A stretch of DNA of 64,000 nt from Ceratotherium simum simum (lineage: Eukaryota > Chordata > Mammalia > Perissodactyla > Rhinocerotidae), in assembly GCF_000283155.1 (NCBI RefSeq), contig NW_004454159.1:18831206-18895205 (forward strand), read 5' to 3'. The notes beneath the pieces are model-generated. The model was not told the origin of the DNA and ran no database searches. It saw only the letters and a program-made list of their open reading frames with translations. A program made the translations under genes and the position numbers. The stretch's first letter is position 1. Each line of letters begins with the position of its first letter. Positions 45,960 to 56,520 of the stretch are shown piece after piece.

Positions 45960-46560
45960 ACCTTGCTATTTTTTTTTTTTTAACGTATTGTATCTTGGTG
46001 CTTTTTCTGTATGGGTACAAATAGAGCTTCCTCATTCTTTTTAATGATTGCATAGAGCTCCACTGTAACGGATGAATTATAATTTAACCAGTTCCTTATT
46101 GATGGGAATTTAGGTGGATTTCAGTCCTAATACAAATACAAACAACATTGCAACAAATGTCCTTGTATGTTTATTATGCATGTGAATATATCCATGTGAT
46201 AATTTCCTGGAAATGTAACTGCTGTGTCAAAACGTAAATAAAATAATTTAAAAATTGTATAGTTATTGCCAAATTGCCCTTAGTAGAGGTTTTGTGATCC
46301 ATGCCCACAATATATAGTTTACACATTCTCACTAATTAAATATTAAATTAAAAAAAAATCAAAGTGCCTAGGAAAGCACTTGGCACATAGAATAACAATA
46401 ATAATTTTAATGATGATTAACGTTAAACTTTTTGAGCTTTGTAAATGTGAGAGGTAAAAAAAAAAATCCCATTATAGTTTTGATTTACATTTCTCTTACA
46501 AGTAAGGTTGAGTATATTTTCATAGATTTAAGAGTGTTTTTTTTTATTTCCTGTTTTGTG
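45960..46560 (-). mobile_element. Probable old L1 3' UTR fragment
   Basis: cttattgatgggaatttagg, aacattgcaacaaatgtcct, gttattgccaaattgccctt and ttttgatttacatttctctt resemble reversed old L1 3' ends. Confidence 0.5.
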
Positions 46561-46684
46561 AATTAGCTGTTTGTATGTACATTTTGCCAAGTTTTCTAGT
46601 GGGCTGTTGATTAAAACATTTATGGAAAACAATTCTTATCATACTTGTATCACCAATTCTTGGCATCATAGAATTGACTTTTTT

Positions 46685-46923
46685 TGTGTGTGTGTGAGGA
46701 AGATCAGCCCTGAGCTAACATCTGCCAATCCTCCTCTTTTTCCTGAGGAAGACTGGCCCTGAGCTAACATCCGTGCCCATCTTCCTCCACTTTATATGGG
46801 ATGCCGCCACAGCATGGCCTGACAAGCGGTGCGTTGGTGCGTGCCCGGGATCCGAACCGGCGAGCCCCGGGCCACCGCAGCGGAGCGCAGGCACCCAACC
46901 GCTTGCGCCCCCAGGCTGGCCTC
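46685..46923 (-). repeat. ERE SINE with target duplication
   Basis: Minus-strand copy starting gtgtgtgtgtgaggaagatc on plus and ending at the head caggctggcctc. A 15-bp duplication, tagaattgacttttt, is at 46669-46683 and 46924-46938. Confidence 0.95.
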
Positions 46924-47989
46924 TAGAATTGACTTTTTAAATAAATAATCATAAACATTTAGCAAAGTTAAGTGGATATTAGGGGTCAGCATAACATTAA
47001 ATTAAAACATTAATGATAAATTAACTTTTTTTCCTTGATAGGCTATGGCAGATAGAAAAAAAGGCATGCCAAAAACAGTATTCTTTGGCATCAGCAAAAC
47101 CTTAAATGAAACCTGACAGGCTTCCAGTTCAAGAGAGAGAACAGGAGCACAAATGTTTGCCTCTCCTTTCTGAGGCCTGTTAAAATGATTATTTATAAAA
47201 GAAGTAATAATCCTGCTTACAATAATGGAGGAAATCGTCAACAGGAGAGTGATTTCCCAAAATTTCTAGAAAATGGAAAGTAGAAAGTAAAGTACAATAT
47301 TAACTCACACAGCAAAGGAGCGAAAGCCGTAGTTCAGAATATTGGCATCAATGGAAGATAATAGTGATCTGTTTGTCAGAGCCCAGCGAGGTGCTAGAGG
47401 AGGAGGATGTAAGAAGTTGCCAAAACCATTAGATTAAATTAAAGGTGTGTATATGTGAGAAATCTTTGATCCCCTCCCCCTTGCTTCCAACCCCCATCCT
47501 CGGACCTAAATAGCAGGCAGTCAGGTACTTAGCCCACGAGGGAAAAATATCAGAAGGGCTGTCAATTAAAAACTGGACAACTTAGGTGCAGAAAACCAGG
47601 GTACCTAGTATGGAGGGTGGAGCCCAGAGTGAACCCCTTCTCATCCTTCCATTTGAGTAAGGTAGACCCCAGGCTACGTGCTAGCTCCCTATTCATATTC
47701 TTCCAAAGCTACTCCAGTCTCTCATTCTTTTTTTTTTTTCTCTTAGTCCCTCCTTCTTAAGTATGAAATCACAACAAAGATTGCCAGACCCTTGGAAAAA
47801 ACCTGAAGTGGTAAAGAAAAGACCAAGATAAACCAACAGGGAAGTAAAATCCTTAGGAAACTGACTTCAGAGAACAGAAACAGACAAGCAAACAAGAAAA
47901 ACAAAAACCCAAAACCTTCCAATTAATATCTTCAGCTACAGAAGAGAGTACCCATAAAACAGATCACAATATTATGGAAAAGGAAACCT

Positions 47990-48235
47990 TCCTTGACTCC
48001 TCACTTCTCTCCGAGTCCAAATCCTTAATACCCTACAAGGCATCTGTGACCTGCCCTGTCCGCCCCTCTGATCTCTGACCCCCTCCTCTTCATGCTCCCA
48101 TGGGAAAACCTGTGCTCTGGCTGTTCCCTCAGCCCGGCATGCCCTACCCCATAGATCCACGTGGCTCCCTCTCCTCTCCTTCAGGTCTTTACTCAACTGT
48201 CACCTTCTCAATGAGACCTGAATATTTAACCAAAG
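47990..48235 (+). mobile_element. L2 LINE 3' fragment
   Basis: cctacaaggcatctgtgacc, ctgttccctcagcccggcat, ccttcaggtctttactcaac and gtcaccttctcaatgagacc are standard L2 3' wording in sense orientation. Confidence 0.82.
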
Positions 48236-50136
48236 GGTTGGAAGATAGCATCAAGATACAGAAATTCAAAAAGAGAAAAAGTGAGAGGGAAAAACAAGAC
48301 ATGGGTAAGCCAGACACTTCTATATCAAATGAATAGGAGTTCTAAACAGAAAAACAGGAGAAGGAATTATTAAAAAAATATATGAATGGTGAGAAGGTGA
48401 AAGAAGGGCAGAGGTTACTAATTTTTTATCCTAAAAAGTAAGGAGTTAAATTGATTTAACGAGAGCTTTAGGTTGATGTATTATTTGAAGAGATAAATGT
48501 GTGAAAATAGGAACTAGAAAGAGTGATATGCCTACTTAACACTGGGAGTAGGAAGAGAGGGACACAGGGAGTTAGTGTGAGTTGATTCTTATGTTCCATC
48601 AAAACAGCAAGTTGAGAGATAAGGTTTAGAATTAATAAGAGCAGGATACATACATTTTTATAGATAATGAAGTAACCACTACAACTAAAATCAGATACAG
48701 TTAAAAGAAGCTACTGGGGAGGCAGATAGAGAATAGGAGAGGTGGGAAGATGTCAAGAAGATGTAGAAAAGATGTAAAATACAGTGAAGACCAGAAAATT
48801 GGTGGATTTACTATCTTCAAATGTTTGAGTTCCTACTATGTGTAAAACATAATGCCAGACGCTATGCTCTCCAGAGACTTAGGCTTTACTGAGAATGTTA
48901 GTTTAGCACATAAATAAAGCACAGTACAGGTTGTAAGGGAGATCTGCCATAAAGAGAGTGTCCTGGGAATTCAGAAATCTCTTCTAATTGTAAAGAGGAG
49001 AATCAGGGACATTTTGTGGAGGAAATAACAATGACGTTGTGTGGGGGTGGGACAATATATCTTCTCTAATTTAGCAGACAAATATTATAACCGTTAGAAA
49101 CACATTTCAGTACAAGAAACCAGAAGTGTAAATTATATTTCTGTTTGTCCTATAAAACAAGAAAACAATTTCTTTGGATGGAAAAAATCAAAACTTTCCA
49201 TCATCGCACTGTAGTCATCTATGCCACCTCTCTGCCCAAAGAAACAATGTATTTATGCAAAGCTTACTGTGGAAAGATTGATATTTGAGCTGGACAACTT
49301 GAACTTGTGGAGATACCAAAAGGGCATGAGAAACACAAAGAAAGGCAGAAGCGAAAACATGAGGACAGAGGAGAGTCACACATGCACGAGGAATCTAGCA
49401 GTTTGGTTTTCTCTGGAGCACAGGCATCAGAAAGAAACAGAAATTAGGTTGTTGTGAAGTTTGATTCCTAATAAGAGAGGGCTGCTTTTAGAATTCCTTG
49501 GTTGGCAGTAGGGACTGACTGAAGATATTTAAACCAAAGGAATGAAATGACGAGATATTAAGTGCCCACCTTTCCCCACACATATATCATGAGGGACCTG
49601 ATGAGATTCGTGCTTCTGGAGGATTATACGCATCAGTGTACAAAAACAGGCCGTGGGGGAGTGTGGAGGCTGGAGGCAGATAAGGGAACAAGATTGAAGG
49701 CAAGAAGCAGAGACTGCATTGGAGAGAGAATCCAGAGAGAACACCAGAACAAGTGCAGAGAGCAAGCAATGGAGAGGAACATCCAAGATAACCCCAAGGT
49801 TATCTGGGGGATGGAGAAGACAGCATTGCCACAAACAGAGGGAACACAAGAGGAAATGTAGTCTGGTGGGAGGGATTTTGTGAATCTAGTTTTAGATATA
49901 ATAGACACATATTTTTAGCAGATATAAAGCTGTATCTAAAAAACCAAAAAAGCTGAGAACAACAACAACAAAAGGAGTAACTGACTTTGCAGAGGAAGGA
50001 TTCTGCCACTTAGAAACTATTTCTGTTGAGTCCTAAGCACATTGCCATGGCAAAGAGTAATACCTGAAGCTCAGCTGCCATACCAGGGCTGGAGGAATGG
50101 CTTAGCACAGGCCACCAACAGGCCCCAACACACCTT

Positions 50137-50397
50137 GTTTTTCTAATGTTCTTTTTTTTTAGTGAGGAAGATTGGCCCTGAGCTAACATCTGTTGCCAAT
50201 TTTTCCTTTTTTTGCTGAAGAAGATTGGCTCTGAGCTAACATCTATGCTCATCGTCCTTTTGTATGTGGGACGCTGCCACAGCATGGCTTGATGAGCGGT
50301 GCGTAGGTCTGAGTGCGGGATTCGAACCCACAAACCCCGGGCCACCAAAGCAGAGCACGTATGTGAACTTAACTACTACACCACTGGGCCTGCCCCG
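50137..50397 (-). repeat. ERE SINE with target duplication
   Basis: Minus-strand copy: gaggaagattggccctgagc on plus and the head reading ...ccactgggcctgcccc. An 11-bp duplication, caacacacctt, is at 50126-50136 and 50398-50408. Confidence 0.93.
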
Positions 50398-50632
50398 CAA
50401 CACACCTTTTTAAACTGGTCTCACAGAGCTCCCCTCTGTTCTCATTAAAACGGACAAGTTACTGTCCCATGAATAATCAGGCGAATCACTCCCACCTTTA
50501 TATCTTCTCCTAATTCTGTTTTCCTAAATCACTGCTTTTCTTTCAAAGCCTAAGACAACTCACATAACTCCAAAAAGCATTTAACTGTCAGGATTCTGAT
50601 TCTGAAGGGACAGAAACCCAACTCAATCTAGC

Positions 50633-50664
<32 letters not shown>
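50633..50664 (+). repeat. (TTTA)n microsatellite
   Basis: About seven TTTA units followed by an A run. Confidence 0.93.
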
Positions 50665-50779
50665 AAAAACAATGCACAAGGGCTTTTGTGACTGCTTTAA
50701 GAGGAAGTCAACAGTAGAGAACAGCTGCAGCTGTAGACGTTCCCCTTCAACCTCGGGAACACACAGCCGTGATCTCCAG

Positions 50780-51130
50780 GGTCTCCCTCTCCAAGTCTTC
50801 TGGGACATCAATGCCCGATTCATTCTCCTGAGACATCGCCTCCATTATGTCATGCCACTGCTTCAGAACCAACAATGGCTTTCTACTGAGCATCAGACTG
50901 TGGCATCTGGATACGAGCCAAGACCCTCCAGAGTTTTGCAGTCTCCCTCTACTTTTCCAAAAGAATTCTCCATTCCAGCCATGTTGGTCTTCTCACTGCG
51001 CCTTGCTTACATCATGTTCCATCCTCCCTCTGTGCATTGGCTCTTGGTTCTTCTAACCTGGAATACCCTCTCTGCTCCTTCCTAACTACCCACAACTGTT
51101 CATTGTTCCATGCCCAGGACATGTCTGGTT
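50780..51130 (+). mobile_element. L2 LINE fragment
   Basis: cttcagaaccaacaatggct, cattccagccatgttggtct and ctggaataccctctctgctc are L2 ORF2/3' wording, decayed. Confidence 0.6.
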
Positions 51131-51448
51131 ATATACCCTTTTGATATTCGCCCCCATTTCTTTACTTCCAATGTCTGGATACAAGAAATTGTGCAATTAA
51201 TAGTTGTTGACCAGGCAACTTTGAGTATATCTGCAGTACAGGATAACAACCAGCATTTAAAAAAAGGGCTTGGCCCTAAATTATATCTCAAAACCTACAT
51301 AGTAAACTCCTTTCCAAGTGTGACTTACACTTCCACTGGAAGAGGGCCATGTTGAAGGTCGGAGTGGGGAGAAAAAGGATGTTTTTTTTCACTGTCTCTT
51401 TCACTGAATCAGCATCGTGTACAAACTTACTTTTTAAGCTGATTATTT

Positions 51449-51581
51449 GGGGCCGGCCCAGTGGCGCAGTAGTTAAGGGTGTGTGCTCTGCTTCAGCGGC
51501 CCAGGGTTTGCAGGTTCGGATCCTAGGCACACACTGACATACCGCTTGTCAAGCCATGCTGTGGTGGTGTCCCTTACTTAC

Positions 51582-51620
<39 letters not shown>

Positions 51621-51921
51621 TTGTGAGGAAGATCAGCCCTGTGCTAACATCTTCCAATCCCCCTCTTTTTTTGCTGAGGAAGACTGGCCCTGGGCTAACA
51701 TCCGTGCCCATCTTCCTCCACTTTATATGGGATGCCGCCACAGCATGGCTTGCCAAGTGGTGCGTCGGTGCGCGCCCGGGGTTCCGAACCTGTGAACTTA
51801 ACTGCGTGCACTTAACTGCTTGCGCCACTGGGCCGGCCCCCGGTGTCCCATATAAAGTAGAGGAAGATGGGCATGGATGTTAGCCCAGGGCTGATCTTCC
51901 TCACAAAAAAAATAAATAAAT
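51449..51921 (+). repeat. ERE SINE interrupted by a second ERE
   Basis: The head GGGGCCGGCCCAGTGGCGCA runs to gtggtggtgtccc at 51573. The body resumes at 51842 (ggtgtcccatataaagtaga) and ends in aaaaaaaataaataaataaa. Outer duplication aagctgattatt / aaactgattatt with one mismatch. Confidence 0.94.
51574..51841 (-). repeat. ERE SINE nested inside another ERE
   Basis: Minus-strand copy with a (TTAT)n tail at 51581-51622, two gaggaaga blocks, and the head ending gggccggccccc. It is flanked by ggtgtccc at 51566-51573 and 51842-51849, which is sequence of the host ERE. It therefore inserted later than its host. Confidence 0.94.
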
Positions 51922-51933
51922 AAACTGATTATT

Positions 51934-54900
51934 AGTTAGGTGAACAAATATCTGAAACCATATGGATACTTGAACAGACTGTCTTCATTTTTAGAAAAAA
52001 CAATCATAAGTAAAATCATAATCAAACTAAATAACTTCTCAGCAGTGGTATTTTGAGGCCAAGCACAACTGGAAAACAACAAAGGAAAATCAGAAGAAAA
52101 TGCATCAAGGAGGCAGCAATTGAATTTTTCAATTTCCAAGAAAAGTAGATTGATGCTGCTGATAGTAAGTGCCTTTTTGTTATTTACACCCTCAGCATGT
52201 AAATAGTATTTTGTATGTTGCATTGCTCAGTGCTAACAAAATTTCTAAAAATATATATTTAATATATCTCCTTCAAACTAGAATATAATCATCTCAGGTG
52301 CAAGGACTTTAAATATTTTTTCTATTTCTATCTCCACCCCTTTGAAGTTGTTCTTCCACAGCAATGCTGAATGTCAGAATAAGCTACTTTTCATAAACCT
52401 AAGGTATATTAGAGGACATCTATTTAATTAAGGCTTTTGGCTTGAAGGATGTGATTGGGGAAGAATTAGATTTTAAAAGTAGAATGAAAAACTTACCAAA
52501 ACAGAACGATAGGAATGCAAAAGAATAAGGCATGACATCCAGGAAAAAATATTTAAAGTACAATATTAACAAATCTTCAGCTATTATGGCAAATATTCAA
52601 AATATCATAAATATCAAATAAGATTAAAAAGACCCGCAGGCATTTAGAAATAACTATAAATTAGATAACTATATCTAATATCTATAGATAAGCTATAAAC
52701 TAGAGTATGGAGAGCAATTGGGTCATTGGGAATGCTTTCTTGAGAGGTAATACAGACAAAGAATATGCCATGTGATAAATTAAAACAGCCAGTTGGAATT
52801 AAAGACAATTCTGAATGATAAAATGAAGCAAAGCTGTTTACATAAACTAGACTTACAACCGGTCAAATTCACAAGTGTGCCTATTGCCCAGAGCAGGAAC
52901 TGTAGAATCTCAGGATAATTAAGAAGCTTTGGGTAGGGCCATAACTAAAAATTTCAAATGGGAATCTGGTCTATTTCTAAGCACCTCTACACCAAAAGAG
53001 ATCCTATACCCGTGATAAATAAAAAATGTTAATGCCTCCATTTTGGAATTTCAAGAATTAAGTGGGGTCCATCACAGAGACTATCAATTTGGAACCCCAT
53101 TTTAAAGGAACAGAGGACCAAGGATTATACAAAATTGGGAGCATGAGGACTTTGGGCAAAAGTGATAAAAAGTTACAGTATGCAAAGAAGGAGAAAGGAA
53201 AGACAAGTAACTTGTATATCAGGAATGCCAGAGAGAAGAAGGTGTATATAGTATAAGAACCTGAGAGGTGAGTAGAATGATAAGGAATCGGGCAGCTGAG
53301 GTGCTGCACTTACAGATGGAGGGATGAGCTGAGGAGTTCCGAATTTATGAGAGAATAACAGGGTCCTGCCAAGGTTTCCTGAAATGAAGCACAGCTTTAT
53401 GAAAGTGGTAATCCTGAGAAAATTACTGTGTATTTTCCGAAACATGGGTACTAGAAGAGAGTAATGGTAGGGAGACCTGATTTGAGGGACTCTTCCAGGA
53501 CAGAGAAGGAATGAGGACCAGGTGTAGTGAGAAAGGGAAAGAGGAGGAAGTAGAGACACCCTAGAGTGAGACAGCATAGTAAACTTTGTGGGCGGAACAT
53601 TCCAGTACAAATTCCTCTTGCAGTAAATTTCATTTCTCTTGTTACTATACCTATGACAACTTTTATTCAGCGAGAGAGAAGGGGAATGGATCATGCCAGA
53701 ATTACTCGTATCTAGCCAGAAGGGAATATTTTACCTATTAATAGCACAGTAATATTTAAAGGTTAAAAAAGAAAAGACTTGGGAATAGAAAACGTCTGCT
53801 GTTGTTGTGAGGAACCCCCGTCCCCATGGAGACGCGCTGTGCTGCTTTGGCCCTCAGCTGTTGAGGAGGCACTTGGACTTGAAGCATTGGAGAGATGAGT
53901 GGCCTCCCGCCACCCTGGCTGTCATCTGTGAGGACTAAAGTGCTTTCTTTCCTCTTACACCCTTCATTTCCTGGAACTCTGTCTTTCTGTTCCATGTAGG
54001 AAAAAAAATAATAAAATCAAAAGCCAGAGAGCTAAAAGAGCGAGAACATGGGCATTGCAGCAGAGTGAAAAGTTGCCACGAGAGTCCAAAATACCACCAG
54101 AGAGAGCTCCAGACACCTGTCTCTCCTTTGTTTCTCCCCACACAACTTGGCATTACCACTTCCTCAGTCTCCTGTATTCGGATCTCATAGTTCAGAATTC
54201 TGTGTCTATGAGGACAGCTCAGGATGTTCACAGGGCGGCGCCATACAGGGATTTCCCAGAAGCCAGCTGGAGAGCTCATGCCACATCACCCCCAGGAATC
54301 TAAACGGGCCTGGGACGTTATGGATGTCATTCATACACATGAAAATCCTCTTTGCTTAAATGCCATGTATTATGAAAACTCAGGAGTCCTTTTCCAATGA
54401 AAAAGTAATGGAACTCAACTTCTAGAGAAGAAAGGTATTATTGCTTTTAAAAAGTGGGCTATCTATAGATTAGAGCAAACAGTTTTCTGTAAAAGGCTTT
54501 GGTTTAACCAAAAGACTTCCAAACTAGTTACACTTCCTTAAGGAAGAACAGTTCATGCTGTCCTATGGCAAAAAAACAAAAAGAGTATATTTTTAGTTAT
54601 TTCAAGTTGTGAAGTTTCAAAAGTGTTAATGTAACTCACTTATGAAAGTAAACCTGTTTCCTGTCTCTTATCTGCATTTGTTTCTCCCCAGAATCTATCC
54701 CTGTGTTTTATACATATTAGTGTCGACGATATGGAATCATTCCACATTATCATTATTTATATCATACTATATCATATATTATTATAATTATTATTATATA
54801 TCAAAACATGGAATAATTATAGAACTAATAACTCCTCACTGCTGTTGAAAAGAAATGTTTATCCCAATATTCTGAAGACAACTAACTTGCACAGGATAGA

Positions 54901-55374
54901 AGAATTAGAATTAATGTAATTTATAAATGACAATTAGTTCCTCTTTCAAGGAAATAAGCGGTAAGCCTACATCGATTTTATTAAATCTTAAATCTGACAT
55001 CCTTATTCCCTGTCCTTAATTTTTCCCACCACAAATATGCATTTTCTCTACCAGTGCTGAAAATATATTGCTTTGGAAAATATCCGCCTCTTCCCTCTTC
55101 CTCACCACTCCTGCCTACTGGATTTTCCAGATGACTTTACACTTGCATTGCTGTTCTCAAAGAGCATTCACACCCATACTACAATACCATACTAGCCCTC
55201 ATGCCAATCTTATGAGGCAAGTATGTAAGACAGGTGTTATTCAGATTTCACAAATAAGGAAACTAAAATGCGAGTGTGAGGGACCACACAACAATCTGAG
55301 TGACTGGAGTCTCCTTTTCTCGCATACTTGGACTCTCTTCCACCAAATCCAGTCAGACACTAAGACCTGTGGAT
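51934..55374. other. Upstream region, no gene recognised
   Basis: AT-rich in 52230-52700, and an alternating AT run at 54740-54800. No repeats of the ERE or L1 type recognised. Open frames such as 53173-53694 (minus) have no family resemblance. Confidence 0.4.
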
Positions 55375-55788
55375 TTTGTTGTTAGTGCTCTTGAGTCAAT
55401 TCCAACTCCTAGCTACTCTGTGTACAGCAGAGTGGAACCCTGCCTGGTCTTTTTGTGCCATCTTCTCACCTTCCAGAGCTGTATCAGACAATGCTTCGCT
55501 GCTATTCATAGGGTTTTCAAGGCCAATTTTTTCAAAACTGGGTGGCCACTTCCCTCTTCCTCATCTGTCTTAGTCAGGAAGCTCCACTGAAACCTGTCCA
55601 CCTTGGGTGACCCTGCTGGTATTTGAAATACTGATGGCATAGCGTTCAGCATCACAGCAACACACAGCCGCCACAGTATGACAACCGACAGACAGGTGGT
55701 GTGGTTCCCTGACCGGGAAACAAACCCAGGCTGTGGTGGTGAGAGCACCGAATCTTAACCACTAGACCACCAGGGCTGGCTCTGTGGA
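55375..55788 (-). repeat. SINE with tRNA-Glu head and RTE-type LINE tail
   Basis: Read on minus, it opens with a near-complete tRNA-Glu(CTC)-like unit at 55775-55705: CCTGGTGGTCTAGTGGTTAA, then GATTCGGTGCTCTCACC with anticodon CTC, closing in a TTTCCCGGTCAGGGAA-like acceptor stem. The body matches the 3' end of RTE/BovB-class LINEs (ctgtgatgctgaacgctatg, atttcaaataccagcagggt, gacaggtttcagtggagctt). The far end, gagttggaattgactcaaga, followed by gcactaacaacaaa, is the RTE terminal motif. Not an ERE. Confidence 0.82.
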
Positions 55789-55849
55789 TGGTACCTTTTT
55801 AATATTTTCCAGTTCTGCCCCCTCCTGTTCTTCCTCAGTTCTGTTGGCT

Positions 55850-56520
55850 TAGCTAGGGTCCTCAATGTCTCCAGCCTGGACCACTATACCTTCCTAACTC
55901 ATTCAAGTTGTATGTGACACTCCTTCCATCTCACACTTCTGCCCATCTACATAGAAGATCACTTTGCCCTGTGATCTTTGAAAAGCCCAAATATGATATG
56001 ATATGATATGATATGATATGATATGATATGATATGATATTCGTATCATCTCTCTACCCCCACCCCATTTAAAACCCTTTGGTTCTCCATTGCCTACAGGG
56101 TAAAGCTGAAGATGAATACAGGAGGCCCTCTGCAATCTGGAGCCTCCCTCGCTAGCTTTTAACCTCCTGCCATGTTTCCTCCAACCCTGTGCTTAGGCTG
56201 CCCAAGCCTCCTCCCTGGGCATTACCCACCCCCCATCCCCAGCACTGCTTATTTTCCAAGATTTAGCTCTGGCTTGGGCCTCCCCCTGTAGGAAGCCTTC
56301 CCCAATCCGCTTTGTGCTCTGAGGACTGACTCTCCTTTTTTAATGCTCCTCCCCAGGACCCTACAAGGTATGACTGCCATGGCAGCCGTATGCTGTAATA
56401 TGCGGTTTGTTTTAAAATTATGAATGGGCTACTGTTTACTTGTCTTTCCTCTCCCTAGACCATAAGCCCCTGGAGGGCAGGGTCTGGGTTTTATCCCGTC
56501 TCTGTATCCCTAGCAGGGAA
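55850..56520 (+). mobile_element. L2 LINE 3' portion, interrupted by a (GATAT)n run
   Basis: tcctcaatgtctccagcctg, tttggttctccattgcctac, agggtaaagctgaagatgaa, ctctggcttgggcctccccc and ataagcccctggagggcagg are in sense L2 order. Its middle part is broken by the microsatellite at 55990-56040. Confidence 0.8.
55990..56040 (+). repeat. (GATAT)n pentanucleotide microsatellite
   Basis: About ten perfect tandem copies of atgat/gatat without interruption. Confidence 0.97.

Larger units (their letters stand above)
45106..50136. other. Upstream region, no gene recognised
   Basis: Holds the L1, ERE and L2 pieces listed. A poly(T) run lies near 47728-47740. 48240-50136 is purine-rich in places, without recognisable elements. 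Confidence 0.45.

Noticed and set aside
53173..53694. 173-aa minus-strand frame
   Set aside because: Low-complexity hydrophobic/serine composition, no recognisable motif, and no splice context. Likely chance.
53756..53995. Possible distal first exon of GRAMD2B (ORF with MLQVQVPPQQ)
   Set aside because: It does not resemble the known alternative N-terminus (MTELQQ...), and no donor with the needed phase 2 was found.
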